In this document: piece after piece, positions 17,401 through 26,349 of the stretch
How positions within the stretch are numbered: position 1 is the stretch's first letter
How the letters are laid out: each line of letters opens with the position of its first letter
Assembly (NCBI GenBank): GCA_949296775.1
Contig: CASFQA010000002.1
Coordinates: 312,313 to 376,312, forward strand
Reading direction: 5' to 3'
Source: an uncultured bacterium
GTDB taxonomy: Bacteria > Bacillota_I > Bacilli_A > RFN20 > CAG-826
Length of the DNA stretch: 64,000 nucleotides
Notes under the pieces: generated by a model
The model's input: only the letters and a program-made list of their open reading frames with translations
The model's database searches: none
Told to the model about the DNA's origin: nothing
Program-made: the position numbers and the translations under genes

Positions 17401-20212
17401 AGCTGATCTCAAACGCCACCTCGAGAATTCCTTGAATTACGGGTTCTTTGCCAAACGGAAAGCCATCAAGAACACCAAAAAGGCTTTAAAACCTTTTGCG
17501 AAATCCAAGTTAAAGAACGGGGATTTGCTTTCGATTCTCGATAAACTCATCCTTCTGCGCCAAATGAAGGAGGATTTGGATAACCGGGCCGGTTATTGCT
17601 CAATCATCTTCCCCGACGAGGATAGGAAGAGCTTAGCCGAGGCCCAGCTTGATCAGGGCAAGATCAACCAGAGCCTTCTTTTGCTCGATGCGATCCGCGG
17701 GCTCGACGTCAGCGAGGATGCCGATTACCGGAAAGCCAATAAGGTGTTCGCCTCGATCATCAAATCGCCGGATAAACTCTACGAAGAGAGAATCGCCGAT
17801 TTCCTCGGCGCCGAAGCCGAACTGAGGAAGGCCAATAAAGGGTTGGAGGATCTTGGCTTCGACATTGACGCCGCGGATGACTCCGATGTCTATTACGCCT
17901 ACGCCTTGACCCAAATCAAGAATTCCTACCAAGGGTTGGAACGGCTTGGCGAGTGGTGCAAGCTGCTATCTTGCCTAGATAGGGCGGAAGCGGTCTTGCC
18001 GAAATCGCTCATCGATAATTACAAAGGGGGCAAGGTCAGCTTAAGCAAGCTCCGTTCCTCCTTCGACTGCGCCCTTTTCTACCGTCTTGTCAGCTTATCG
18101 CTTGGCGAGCTCGGGCTGACCAACCTTTCCTCAGCCGAGACCGAGCAGCAGATCGAGAAATACAAAAAGACCTTATCTGATTTCCAGCGGCTAACCGTCG
18201 AGGAGACCGCCCGGCGGATCACCGCTTCCTTCCCGCGGAATGACATCGAATACGCCGAATCCTCCTTGGCTTACCAGCTGCGGAAACTCGTCAAGACCGC
18301 CGGCCGGGGCAAGACCCTGCGGTCGATCATCGACCAATATAGCGACGATATCTTCCGCCTGTGCCCGATTTTCCTCATGTCGCCTCTTTCGGTCGCCCAA
18401 TACCTCGACCCGAATAAGCACCATTTCGATATCGTCATCTTCGACGAGGCCTCCCAGATCCCGACAAGCGAAGCCATCGGGGCCATCGCCCGGGGCGATT
18501 CCTGCATCATCGCCGGCGACCAACAACAGATGCCCCCGACCGATTTCTTCACCTCCTCCTTATCCTTCGCCGATCAGCCTAATGACGACGTCGTCGTTTA
18601 TAGCGACCTCGAGTCCCTCCTCGACGACGCGATCGCCTTGAACCTCCCCCGTTATCGCCTGTCCTGGCATTACCGGAGCCATCATGAATCGCTTATCGCC
18701 TTCAGCAACAACCGGTTCTATGACAATACCCTCTGCACCTTCCCTTCCCCTTCGAACCAGCAAAGCCAAGTCCGGCTCATCCGGGTCAATGGCCATTATG
18801 AGAAAGGGCGGGGCGTCAACCGGGAAGAGGCCAAAGCCATCGTCAATGAGGTCATCAGGCGGTGCAAGGACCCAGAGCTAAGCAAGCTTTCGATCGGCAT
18901 CGTCACCTTCAACAAGAAGCAGCAGGACCTCATCACCGATATGCTCGATGCCAAATTCTTCTCCTCCACTACCTTGAACCGAACTCCGGGCGGGGAAGAG
19001 ATCTTCGTCAAGAACCTCGAGAACGTCCAAGGGGATGAACGGGACGTCATCCTCTTCTCGGTTTGCTTTGGGCCGGACAAGAAGACGAAAAAGATGAACC
19101 TCAACTTCGGCCCCCTAAGCCGAGAGAAGGGTGAGCGGCGTTTAAACGTCGCCGTCTCGAGGGCTAAGGAGGAGATGGTCGTCTTCTGCTCCTGCCGCCC
19201 CGAGGACATCCGGGCCTATTCGGCCAAGAACAGCGGCGCCGAGTTCCTCCGTTCTTTCCTGATCTACGCCGAAACCGGGGTTCAGAGTTTGGCCAATCAA
19301 TCGAGTTGGGACATCAAGCCCGACGATCTGTCGATCGCCTCATTCTTAGCCGGCGACCTGTTACGGGATGGCTATCAAGTCGACATCAACGTCGGGGCGA
19401 GCGAATTCAAGGTCGACATCGCCATCAAGGACCCGCTTGATCCCGACCGTTATGCTCTAGGGGTCATCGTCGATGGCCCGTCCTACGCCTCTTCCTCCTA
19501 TACCTGCGATGACCGTAACGTAGTGGCTCCAGGGGTTTTGAATAACCTTTCCTGGCGGCTTATGCGGGTGTGGTCGGTCGAATACCTCGATCACCCAGGA
19601 TTGGTCGTCAGGAAGATCGAGAAAGAGCTAAGCGCCCCCCGTTCGGCCACCGAGGTCAAGGAAGAGGCGACCAAGCCCGTCTCGCTTGTCAAGGCCACCC
19701 CGGATAACCCTTATCCCCATAAGAAAGAGTATCCCCCGGTCAACTATGCCCATTTGGTGAATATCATCAGAGACTTGCCTGGGGCGATCGCCGGAGTCTT
19801 GGCCAATGAATCCCCCATCTCCATGACCCTATTGAAGAAGCGAGTTCGCGACATCTATTCCCTTAAGCGGGTCGACAACAAAATGCTTTATCGCATTCAG
19901 ACGATCCTAAGGCAACTATCGGCTTATGGGGAGGAGTTCGATAACGAAACCTACTGGTGGGCCGCTTCCCTCGACCCCGAATCCTACGAAGCTTATCGGG
20001 TCGGTGGGGATCGGGAGATCGGCGATGTCTCCCGGCAAGAGATATTGCTGGCCAAGGATGACATCGAGTCATTGCAAGGGAAAATCAGCGACGACGACCT
20101 TTGCCACGAGATTCTCGAACTGCTTGGGTTCAGCGTTTTGTCCGAAAGGAGCAAGACTCATATCGTTCGGGCGATCAATGGTGATTTGACGTCAAGCGAC
20201 GAGGATATTTGA
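14423..20212 (+). CDS. Very large SF1 helicase-nuclease, DUF4011/DUF3320 type (candidate anti-phage protein)
   Basis: 1929 aa. The N-terminal part contains a transglutaminase-like module with Cys244 (TATCLDF), His270 (NDHAYNG) and Asp308 (VLIDST) in the usual order. It is followed by a DUF4011-like segment and a split superfamily 1 helicase: Walker A GPPGTGKS at 707-714, DEAS at 1341-1344, GDQQQMPPT shortly after, HYRSHH, VQGDERD at 1535-1541 and NVAVSRAK at 1575-1582. Between Walker A and DEAS lies a ~600-residue, largely helical insertion. After the helicase come a restriction-endonuclease-like domain (FKVDIAI, ALGVIVDG, RVWS) and a C-terminal DUF3320-like region. Proteins of this layout are known as stand-alone defence candidates. 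It is monocistronic, probably leaderless, and sits between polysaccharide genes with no metabolic link to them. Confidence 0.8.
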   Translation: MPIDQLNNPSANDKIYLDIESSKSICYVNYRAEKLIKIRRSSSKSNIFSFIKRISIKNFTDKDVYNAYLHFNFHSESISIDDVPLACLQAHKITTVDSFNLILDPKYLYDLSEVEALTVTVSLIGEDNETIESKSLDIRLLPIAQSAGEDFVPESIASFITPNDDEVQELANKAASIMEDKYHTSSFVGYQTHDPETVMHELDALYLALQQAGIHYSNPPASFEKTFQRVRMPKDVISDKTATCLDFSLLFASLCEAVGLNPLLIILNDHAYNGVWLEDVHYPNAIFDNLSVLSNDCSDTDRRMVLIDSTNAASGSDINFQASLSKAAALLNVGKFDYCLDVKAARLDYILPLPTPHTVNGKTEVNYDDAIGTEYDVPTVAPSAGSLSLESKGSKTKFDVWEENLLDLEMSNNLINHKIGASSVQLGADDVFDFYSRAKDVDKLSLIPDNDLKADDLKRFLAFQFSIEDKKRFKGAFASKRVYAFNKKGEAEDVLISLARKASTQIEESGCNPLFLTLGMVHWYDNNLSKQTIAAPIILIPASMPKRRTGPYFSLELDFDSAQVNAAAFEYFRRAFDMDFSELDGFFEAERTVDDLKRLFNTIRDKIASKGNWMVDDTTVTLSLFSFAHFVMWNDMKTHRDLFIQNKVVASMVHGKEEYDTTPKELYENNLDDIIAPDDLAVPLSADSSQLLAIKASDIGLSFVLDGPPGTGKSQTIANIIVNAMYKGKKVLFVAEKEVALDVVKNRLDSLSLGRFCLQIHSAKANKKDVLSQLGESLATGQTRPVEGFAEEARKLKEERDALNATLKQIHVKGSYFVSPYTALIKYLENESSKGHCEVSPEYAKSIDEKKYNEAISAIEDIVVLGHNVNGYYGNPFIYFFCRDYSLDLREQFQERLPSLLAALDAFSVAYASLSKKIGFGMKLSKNNASRLVYILNLIKDDPKLFFPDLIEGGTILAEAANIKSYFDGLLVYLALKEEVGKAFDYGVLELQAADLKRHLENSLNYGFFAKRKAIKNTKKALKPFAKSKLKNGDLLSILDKLILLRQMKEDLDNRAGYCSIIFPDEDRKSLAEAQLDQGKINQSLLLLDAIRGLDVSEDADYRKANKVFASIIKSPDKLYEERIADFLGAEAELRKANKGLEDLGFDIDAADDSDVYYAYALTQIKNSYQGLERLGEWCKLLSCLDRAEAVLPKSLIDNYKGGKVSLSKLRSSFDCALFYRLVSLSLGELGLTNLSSAETEQQIEKYKKTLSDFQRLTVEETARRITASFPRNDIEYAESSLAYQLRKLVKTAGRGKTLRSIIDQYSDDIFRLCPIFLMSPLSVAQYLDPNKHHFDIVIFDEASQIPTSEAIGAIARGDSCIIAGDQQQMPPTDFFTSSLSFADQPNDDVVVYSDLESLLDDAIALNLPRYRLSWHYRSHHESLIAFSNNRFYDNTLCTFPSPSNQQSQVRLIRVNGHYEKGRGVNREEAKAIVNEVIRRCKDPELSKLSIGIVTFNKKQQDLITDMLDAKFFSSTTLNRTPGGEEIFVKNLENVQGDERDVILFSVCFGPDKKTKKMNLNFGPLSREKGERRLNVAVSRAKEEMVVFCSCRPEDIRAYSAKNSGAEFLRSFLIYAETGVQSLANQSSWDIKPDDLSIASFLAGDLLRDGYQVDINVGASEFKVDIAIKDPLDPDRYALGVIVDGPSYASSSYTCDDRNVVAPGVLNNLSWRLMRVWSVEYLDHPGLVVRKIEKELSAPRSATEVKEEATKPVSLVKATPDNPYPHKKEYPPVNYAHLVNIIRDLPGAIAGVLANESPISMTLLKKRVRDIYSLKRVDNKMLYRIQTILRQLSAYGEEFDNETYWWAASLDPESYEAYRVGGDREIGDVSRQEILLAKDDIESLQGKISDDDLCHEILELLGFSVLSERSKTHIVRAINGDLTSSDEDI

Positions 20213-20250
20213 CCTTTCCCACCGACCTGTGTACGATAGCCACGTTGCCT

Positions 20251-20883
20251 ATGGAAAACCAAAAGACCTCGTATAAATTTAGAACCAGCCAAAAGATATA
20301 CCTGCCTTTTAAGCGTTTTTGCGATATTTTCGTGTCTTTATTGGCCATTATCCTGCTTAGCTGGTTGCTAATCATCGCGGCCATCATCACCAAGTGCTCG
20401 TCCAAAGGGCCGGTTTTGTTCAAACAGAAACGGATCGGCAAGAACGAAAAGCTGTTCACCGTCTACAAATTCCGTTCGATGCGGATCGACGCCCCCCAAG
20501 TCGCGACCAGCGAATTGGCGGTCGGAGAGCAAAAGGATCTGACCACCAAGTGGGGCCGGATCATGCGCAAGACCTCGATTGACGAGCTCCCTCAGTTATT
20601 CAACATCCTCTTCGGCCAAATGTCCTTCGTCGGGCCGCGGCCGGGGCAGGACAAGGACCATGAGATGGAACTCTATCTCGCCCGCCATAACTCCCATCCC
20701 TCGGCCTATTTGGTCCGGCCGGGTTTATCGGGCATGGCCCAGATATACATGCATCGGGACCATGATCCGGTCAAGAAGGCCGAATGGGATTCGAAGTACG
20801 TCCGCCAGGTCTCAGCCTGGACGGATATCAAGCTCTTCGCCCTCTCCTTCTTCGTCTTGTTCGGCTATGACGCCGGAAGGTAA
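20251..20883 (+). CDS. Priming undecaprenyl-phosphate sugar-phosphate transferase
   Basis: 210 aa. Small bacterial sugar transferase (PNPT type; EpsL/PglC/WcaJ C-terminal domain) that transfers a sugar phosphate to undecaprenyl phosphate and so starts repeat-unit synthesis. It has one N-terminal hydrophobic re-entrant segment (FVSLLAIILLSWLLIIAAII), then KGPVLFKQKRIGKNEKLFTV, YKFRSMR, the catalytic-type DELPQLFNIL, and FVGPRPG. The chosen start at 20251 gives the family's usual length; the 14 in-frame codons upstream are not family-like. It lies 38 bp after the helicase gene. It would be the first enzyme of the capsule pathway whose other genes lie upstream. Confidence 0.88.
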   Translation: MENQKTSYKFRTSQKIYLPFKRFCDIFVSLLAIILLSWLLIIAAIITKCSSKGPVLFKQKRIGKNEKLFTVYKFRSMRIDAPQVATSELAVGEQKDLTTKWGRIMRKTSIDELPQLFNILFGQMSFVGPRPGQDKDHEMELYLARHNSHPSAYLVRPGLSGMAQIYMHRDHDPVKKAEWDSKYVRQVSAWTDIKLFALSFFVLFGYDAGR

Positions 20884-20912
20884 TTCATAATCGGACCCAA
20901 TTGTTCTATAAT
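20884..20912 (+). promoter_or_regulatory. Promoter of gpmA
   Basis: TTCATA (20884-20889) and TATAAT (20907-20912) with a 17-bp spacer, followed by an AAAGGAAA ribosome-binding site and the ATG at 20943. Confidence 0.6.
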
Positions 20913-20942
20913 CCCCTTGTTACCAAGAAAGGAAACAAATAA

Positions 20943-21650
20943 ATGGTCAAATTAGTCTTGCTCCGGCACGGGCAGTCGGAATGGAACCTCAAGAACCTTT
21001 TCACCGGCTGGACCGATGTCGAGTTGTCGGAAACCGGCGTTAAGGAAGCCCATGAGGCCGGCAGAGCCCTCAAAGCCAACGGCTATAGCTTCGACATTGC
21101 CTTCTCCTCAGTTCTCAAAAGAGCCAACCACACGATGGATTACGCCTTGGAGGAAATGGGCGAAACCAATATCCCGAAGCATTATTCGTGGAGATTGAAC
21201 GAACGCCATTACGGGGCCTTGCAGGGGCTCAACAAAGCCGAATCGGCCAAGAAGTGGGGCGATGAGCAGGTCCACATCTGGCGTCGTTCGGCCGATGTCC
21301 CGCCTCTAGCCTTGACGAAGGATGATGAGCGGTGGCCGGGCAACCAGGAGACTTATAAGAAACTCATCGAGGCCGGGGAGATGACGATCGAGGATTGCCC
21401 CCTCACCGAATGCCTCATCGACACCGCCAAGCGGGTCAAACCCTATTGGGATGAGAAGATCGCCCCCGAGATCAAAGAGGGCAAGAAGGTCTTGATCGCC
21501 GCCCACGGCAACTCGCTTCGGGCCATCGTCATGATGCTGGAGAACCTCACCCCAGAGCAAATCATCTCGGTCGAGATCCCGACTGGCAAGCCGCTGGTGT
21601 ATGAACTCGACGAGAAGACCCTCAAGGTCCTTAACAAGTACTATCTCTAA
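20943..21650 (+). CDS. gpmA: 2,3-bisphosphoglycerate-dependent phosphoglycerate mutase
   Basis: 235 aa. Interconverts 3-phosphoglycerate and 2-phosphoglycerate in glycolysis through a phospho-histidine. The catalytic set is complete: [10 protein letters not shown] with Arg8 and His9, Arg60, NERHYG with Glu87, and AHGNSLRA with His188. The length and the [13 protein letters not shown] motif fit the bacterial dPGM class closely. Own promoter and ribosome-binding site upstream, terminator directly downstream, so it is a single-gene unit unrelated to the polysaccharide genes around it. Confidence 0.97.
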   Translation: MVKLVLLRHGQSEWNLKNLFTGWTDVELSETGVKEAHEAGRALKANGYSFDIAFSSVLKRANHTMDYALEEMGETNIPKHYSWRLNERHYGALQGLNKAESAKKWGDEQVHIWRRSADVPPLALTKDDERWPGNQETYKKLIEAGEMTIEDCPLTECLIDTAKRVKPYWDEKIAPEIKEGKKVLIAAHGNSLRAIVMMLENLTPEQIISVEIPTGKPLVYELDEKTLKVLNKYYL

Positions 21651-21671
21651 TTCGAGTAACCTCCAACATTT

Positions 21672-21700
21672 GGATGGGCATTGTCCCATCCTTTTGTTTT
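21672..21700 (+). terminator. Rho-independent terminator of gpmA
   Basis: GGATGGG (21672-21678) pairs with CCCATCC (21685-21691) over a 6-nt loop, followed by a T-rich run. Confidence 0.85.
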
Positions 21701-21705
21701 AAAAT
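21700..21705 (+). promoter_or_regulatory. -10 box of the 21712 membrane protein gene, probable leaderless start
   Basis: TAAAAT ends 6 nt before the ATG at 21712, inside the T/A tail of the gpmA terminator; no ribosome-binding site. Confidence 0.45.
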
Positions 21706-21711
21706 AAGCGC

Positions 21712-22629
21712 ATGGATGAGAAGAAAAGGCTAATCGATATCCTGCTCGATCCCGGCTGGGTCGGCTCGTTGCTTTCCTTTTCTTTCGTCGCCGCCTTCGC
21801 CTTGGGGATTTATTTCAATTACGCCTATTACGGCCATATCGCCGTTTATGTCGCTTTGGCGATACTGGATTTATTCTCTTTCGCCTATTTAGTCTATCTG
21901 ATCGTCATCTTCTGCATAAGGATATACAAAGGGCATGTCTTTCCTTGGCTATATGGCCATAAGCTCACTAAGCCATTGGTGACTAACTACGCTTTGCAAT
22001 CGGCGGTCTCGGCGATCATATCGGTCGCCATCAACGTCGGGTTCGCTATCTTCAACTTGGTCATCGCCATCCTCAATTCCTCGGTATGGTACGGGGCCTT
22101 CGCCGCCTATTACTTTGTCTTGATTGCCCTGCGGACGAGCATCGTCAGCTCGTATTATCGATCGGCGAGGAAGCATTGGTTCGACAAAAAGGCCTTGGAA
22201 TTATCGAAAAAGAAAATATCGCTGGCCAATGGATGCTTCCTTTTCCTAATGGAGGCCTCGATGGCTTTCCTCATCGGCCATATGGTCGTCGATACCCCGC
22301 CGGTGGTCCAGTCGGTGGCCTTCGCGGTGGTCAACGCCATCTACGCTTTGTATAAGCTGATCGTCGCCATCGTCAACACGGTGATATCGCGCTTAAGCGG
22401 TGATCCGATCGGGAAATCGCTCAAAGACATCTCGTTAGCCGATACCTGCATGTCGCTTATGAGCTTGACGGTGGTCATGATCTCGACCTTTTCCGCCGAT
22501 AGCCATACCCTCGTCAAGTCGATCGTCGGCTTCGGGGCTTGCTTAGTGGTCGGCCTCCTCTGCGTCATGACCATCATCCGGGAAGCGGTGGGGATATACC
22601 GCTTCAACCATCAACCCAAGAACGGATGA
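21712..22629 (+). CDS. Polytopic membrane protein of unknown function
   Basis: 305 aa with about eight hydrophobic segments and short charged loops. The first begins near residue 17 (GSLLSFSFVAAFALGIYF) and the last ends near residue 290. The motif SSYYRSARKHWFDKKALELS forms a basic cytoplasmic loop. No family recognised. The end overlaps the convergent CDF transporter gene by 19 bp. It has a TAAAAT box 6 nt before the ATG and no ribosome-binding site, so it is probably translated from a leaderless mRNA. Function cannot be predicted. Confidence 0.7.
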   Translation: MDEKKRLIDILLDPGWVGSLLSFSFVAAFALGIYFNYAYYGHIAVYVALAILDLFSFAYLVYLIVIFCIRIYKGHVFPWLYGHKLTKPLVTNYALQSAVSAIISVAINVGFAIFNLVIAILNSSVWYGAFAAYYFVLIALRTSIVSSYYRSARKHWFDKKALELSKKKISLANGCFLFLMEASMAFLIGHMVVDTPPVVQSVAFAVVNAIYALYKLIVAIVNTVISRLSGDPIGKSLKDISLADTCMSLMSLTVVMISTFSADSHTLVKSIVGFGACLVVGLLCVMTIIREAVGIYRFNHQPKNG

Positions 22630-23807
22630 TCGAGGTGGATGACGAAGTTATGCTTGATCGGCTCGTCTTTGAAGCCGTTCGCTAAGGCTTGCTTAATGGT
22701 CGATAGGTCGGCTTTCTTATCCTCATAAGGGACCACCACGTCGAATAAGACGTTGATGTGGCTCGGCCCTTTGACCAGCCGGAAGTCATGGATCGACAAG
22801 GAAGAGTCGAAATCGCGGAGTATCGCGAGGCACTTGGCTTTGGCTTTGTCGGTTTCCTCGTCGTTTAAGACCACTGGGTCCATATGGATGGTGATCTCAA
22901 CCCCAAAACGCTCCCGGACCTCTTCTTCGATGTTATCGATGTGGTCATGGATATCGACGATGTCCTCGTGGCTATCGACCTCGGCATGGAGGGAGATAAA
23001 CATCCTATTCGGCCCATAGGAATGGCAGATGACGTCGTGGACCCCTTTGATCTCCGGGTGGGCCATGACGGCGTCGATGATCTTTTTGGCATAGCCTTTA
23101 TCGGTCGCCTCCCCGATTAAGGGGGAGGAGGTTTCCTTGACCATTTTGATGCCCGAAATGACGATTAATAGCGAGAGGGCGATGCCTAAATACCCGTCGA
23201 GGAAGCCCAAGGGATAAAACAAAGAGACCAGGGCCAAGATGGCGATGACCATGGTTGAGATCGAATCGGTGAAGGAATCGGTCGCGGTGGCTTTTAAACT
23301 GGGGGAATCGATGGCCCGGCCTAAGCCTAGGTTCACATAGCCTTGGAATATCTTAAGGAATACCGAGGCGAACATGACGATGACGGCGAAGAGGTCATAG
23401 AGAGCCGCTTCCTGATCGATGATCTTCTCGACCGAGGACATCAATAGCTCCAGCCCGGCGGCGATGACGAAGACGGCGACCACCAGCCCGGCGATGTATT
23501 CGATCCGCTGATGGCCGAAAGGATGATCGGCATCGGCCGGTTTCTGGCTCAGCTTGAAGCCGATTAAGGTGATGATTGAGGAGGCGGCGTCGCTGATGTT
23601 ATTGACCGCGTCGCCGATCAAGGCCAAGGAGAAGATCCAGTGGTTGTTCATGGCCGAGACGAAGGCCGCCGTAAGCTTAAGGACAATCAACAGGCAATTG
23701 GTGACGATCCCGAAGATGCCCCCGAGCCGGCCGTGGGCATAACGGACCTGTTCGTTATCGACTTGATCGTAGTTCTTGATGAACAGCTTTCTTAGCAGGG
23801 TGACCAT
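22611..23807 (-). CDS. Cation diffusion facilitator family transporter
   Basis: 398 aa. CDF proteins export divalent metals such as Zn2+, Fe2+ or Mn2+ in exchange for protons. Six helices are visible. The intramembrane metal sites are recognisable: GDAVNNISDAAS in helix 2 and TATDSFTDSIST in helix 5, plus the HPFGHQR loop. A cytoplasmic dimerisation domain follows (HSYGPNRMFISLHAEVD and an HDHIDNIEEEV stretch), and then a further ~70-residue domain of similar style (FRLVKGPSHINVLFDVVVP), so the C-terminus is longer than the family minimum. Start set at 23807 (MVTLLRK); longer starts would run into the divergent dehydrogenase gene. Confidence 0.88.
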   Translation of the reverse strand: MVTLLRKLFIKNYDQVDNEQVRYAHGRLGGIFGIVTNCLLIVLKLTAAFVSAMNNHWIFSLALIGDAVNNISDAASSIITLIGFKLSQKPADADHPFGHQRIEYIAGLVVAVFVIAAGLELLMSSVEKIIDQEAALYDLFAVIVMFASVFLKIFQGYVNLGLGRAIDSPSLKATATDSFTDSISTMVIAILALVSLFYPLGFLDGYLGIALSLLIVISGIKMVKETSSPLIGEATDKGYAKKIIDAVMAHPEIKGVHDVICHSYGPNRMFISLHAEVDSHEDIVDIHDHIDNIEEEVRERFGVEITIHMDPVVLNDEETDKAKAKCLAILRDFDSSLSIHDFRLVKGPSHINVLFDVVVPYEDKKADLSTIKQALANGFKDEPIKHNFVIHLDHPFLG

Positions 23808-23880
23808 AACGAGCATAAGGTATAGCACGTAAGGCTGAGGATTTCCACTAGAGGGCCGAAGGTGGGATAATAGGAAAACG

Positions 23881-25086
23881 ATGGGACACAACGCTAGGCA
23901 TATCCTCGTGGTCGGGGCCGGTTACGTCGGCTTATCCAACGCCTTGGTTTTATCGCGGCATAACCAAGTGACTTTAGCCGACATCGACCCCAACAGGATA
24001 GCGTTATTAAAGCAAGGGCGTTCGCCGATCGAGGATAAGGACATCGCTGAGCGACTGCCCTCCGCCAACTTGTCCTTTGCTTCCATCGACCCAAATTTGT
24101 ATAAGGCCAACGATATCGTCGTCATCGCCGTCCCGACCAATTACGACCCTTCCCTCCATCATTTCGATACCGTTAACGTCGATCGGGTCATCGAGGAGGC
24201 TATTTCCGCCAACTCCATGGCCAAGATCGTCATCAAGTCGACGGTCCCCGTCGGCTATACCTGTTCGAAAGCCGCCCAATATCCCAAGAGCCAGATCTAT
24301 TTCTCCCCGGAGTTCTTGCGGGAGGGGAAGGCTTTATACGATAATCTGCATCCCTCGCGGATCATCGTCGGCCTCACTTCCAATGACCAAGGGCGATCAT
24401 CCTTCGCCGCGGAGCTATTGGCTATGTTCAAATCCGGGTCGGATGAAGCCGATGTCCCCGGCTTCGTCATGGGGGCGAAGGAAGCCGAGGCGGTGAAGCT
24501 ATTCGCCAATACCTATTTGGCTTTGCGGATCGCTTATTTCAACGAATTGGATTCTTTCGCCGAAAGCCAGTCGCTGAATAGCCGCCAGATCATCGCCGGG
24601 GTGTCAGGGGATCCGCGGATCGGGGATTATTACAATAACCCATCGTTTGGCTATGGGGGCTATTGCCTGCCCAAGGACACCAAACAGCTTAAGGCCAATT
24701 TCGATGGCATCCCCAATGACCTCATCGGGGCCATCATCGCCTCCAACAACACCCGGAAGGATTTCATCGCCGAGCAGATCATGAAGAAGGTCAAAGGGAT
24801 GGAGGATCCGCTTATCGGGGTATACCGGCTAACGATGAAAAGCCATTCCGATAATTTCCGCGAATCCTCAATCCTCGGGATCATCGAAAGGCTCCAGGAG
24901 AAGCAGGTTCGGCTCCTTATCTATGAGCCTTTGCTTAAGCGTGGCGAATTTCCCGGGGTTAAGGTGACTGACGACTTAAAAGAGTTTAAATCGGAATGCG
25001 ATTTGGTCATCAGCAACCGAATGGACGCCGAATTGCAGGATATTGCCGATAAAGTCTATACCCGGGATTTGTATCGTAGGGATTGA
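23881..25086 (+). CDS. ugd: UDP-glucose 6-dehydrogenase
   Basis: 401 aa. Oxidises UDP-glucose to UDP-glucuronate with NAD+. The NAD-binding loop VVGAGYVGLSNAL starts near residue 10, PTNY follows near 80, the SPEFLREGKAL motif near 140, and the catalytic cysteine is Cys262 in GYGGYCLPKDTKQL. The length matches short Ugd enzymes of Gram-positive capsule loci. It is divergent from the CDF gene and has an AGGA ribosome-binding site just before the ATG. UDP-glucuronate would be a second activated sugar for the polysaccharide made by this locus. Confidence 0.92.
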   Translation: MGHNARHILVVGAGYVGLSNALVLSRHNQVTLADIDPNRIALLKQGRSPIEDKDIAERLPSANLSFASIDPNLYKANDIVVIAVPTNYDPSLHHFDTVNVDRVIEEAISANSMAKIVIKSTVPVGYTCSKAAQYPKSQIYFSPEFLREGKALYDNLHPSRIIVGLTSNDQGRSSFAAELLAMFKSGSDEADVPGFVMGAKEAEAVKLFANTYLALRIAYFNELDSFAESQSLNSRQIIAGVSGDPRIGDYYNNPSFGYGGYCLPKDTKQLKANFDGIPNDLIGAIIASNNTRKDFIAEQIMKKVKGMEDPLIGVYRLTMKSHSDNFRESSILGIIERLQEKQVRLLIYEPLLKRGEFPGVKVTDDLKEFKSECDLVISNRMDAELQDIADKVYTRDLYRRD

Positions 25087-25628
25087 TTTTTCTGTGCATT
25101 GAGCCTTGTTTTGCGGGGCTTAAGATCAAACTAAGGATCTAACGCTTAATGACTGTGATTCGGGTTTGGGCTTTCTTATTGCCGATCGGCGAACAAACTT
25201 ATCGATTCTTTTGAAGCGGGATTGGCCTTAGGCAGGACCGTTAAATTAGCCCGTCGTTATCTTTATGCCCTTTACCTTATCGGGCGGGAAAAACGGATTA
25301 CGTCATCATAAAAGCCGTTAGTAACGGCATTTCAATCAAGACGTCGCCCTCATCGTCGAATAAGGTTAAAGTCATGAACGCAACGACATCGACCGTGCAG
25401 AGAACGGGAAGATTCACCGCCGTTTAAATGGCTTTTCATGACCATATTGGCCTAGTCGGTCGGTTTCAGCTTAGGTGATTCACCAGTTCGGCGTTGAGGT
25501 GAGCTCCAATCGAATTTTCCCATAATCTTTCTTAGATCTCTTATGAAGAGGACAAAATCACCTATGATCCATGAAGTAGGGGTACATCTTTTTAGAACTG
25601 GTTCGCTGTTCGTATTGCTTGGGGTGTA

Positions 25629-25720
25629 GTGTGGATTTAGTCAAACGAAAAGGCTGGATTTAGTCAAATAAAAAGGCTGGATTTGGTCAAATGAAAAGGC
25701 TGGATTTGGTCAAATGAAGC
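25629..25720 (+). repeat. Tandem array, 4 x 23 bp
   Basis: Four head-to-tail 23-bp units start at 25629, 25652, 25675 and 25698. Each contains TGGATTTRGTCAAA followed by an A-rich end; the first and last units are the most diverged. The array lies just upstream of the AAA ATPase remnant, the same arrangement as the arrays at 39592 and 41906. Confidence 0.9.
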
Positions 25721-25748
25721 TACGGATCTATCAAAATCAGGATCTATT

Positions 25749-25890
25749 ATGATTACAGAAGATCATGAAATGTATTAAACGAACCGCGGGCAACGAGGCT
25801 GATATCCTATGTCAGGTTTTCGGTTGTGTTGATATTTTAGGACCAAAAGGTTGTAGTAAAACCCGGACCGCTTCAGAACTCGCAAGATAA
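25749..25890 (+). pseudogene. Remnant of AAA_14/DUF4143-type ATPase (N-terminal end)
   Basis: From the ATG at 25765 a 41-codon frame ends in FGCVDILGPKGCSKTRTASE. This matches the N-terminus of DUF4143-family ATPases, where an FGxxxIxGPKxCGKT Walker A loop is normal. Here the loop reads GPKGCSKT, so the glycine before Lys is replaced, and the frame stops at 25888-25890. A second ATG at 25749 gives MITEDHEMY in another frame before a stop, suggesting an early frameshift. No recognisable remainder of the gene follows. Confidence 0.6.
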
Positions 25891-26349
25891 TTGTTGCCTT
25901 TGGCGGGTCCGTTTGTTCAGGCCGACGCATTCCAATCGCTTAAGGTAAGATGAGGCATAGAGGTCGGCGCCGTTATCGGCGTGGCAGTTCACTTTTCATA
26001 ACGACTAGATAAGCAGCAGAAATCAATTTGGCCTGGCTGTTCTTGTCGAATGGCCCGGTTAAACTAGTTTTGATCTTTTTTACATCCAATAGCCCTTTGT
26101 CCTATGTTACCCGTAACGATCATCTAACTCGGCGATGAAAGCCTCTTTTTATCGAACTTCTATAATTATCATCGTTTTCGCAATGTCGCAAAGTTCTCGT
26201 GGGGATTTCGATTCCGTCAGTTTAGATTTGCTTATCGTTTATCAAATTCATTAGTTTCATCGTACTTGCCCCTAATTGTTTAAAAAGGGGACAAAATGAT
26301 TTCTTATCCTATGCTAAGACGACAATGGTCATAAGTCGTGCTTATTCGG

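Noticed and set aside
18191..18641. Long antisense and alternate frames within the helicase gene
   Set aside because: They arise from GC-rich codon use of the real gene and have arginine/proline/serine-rich, family-less products.
19300..19620. Claim that the nuclease domain of the large helicase is inactive
   Set aside because: The expected acidic residue is missing from the obvious place, but related proteins vary here and the active site cannot be set by eye.
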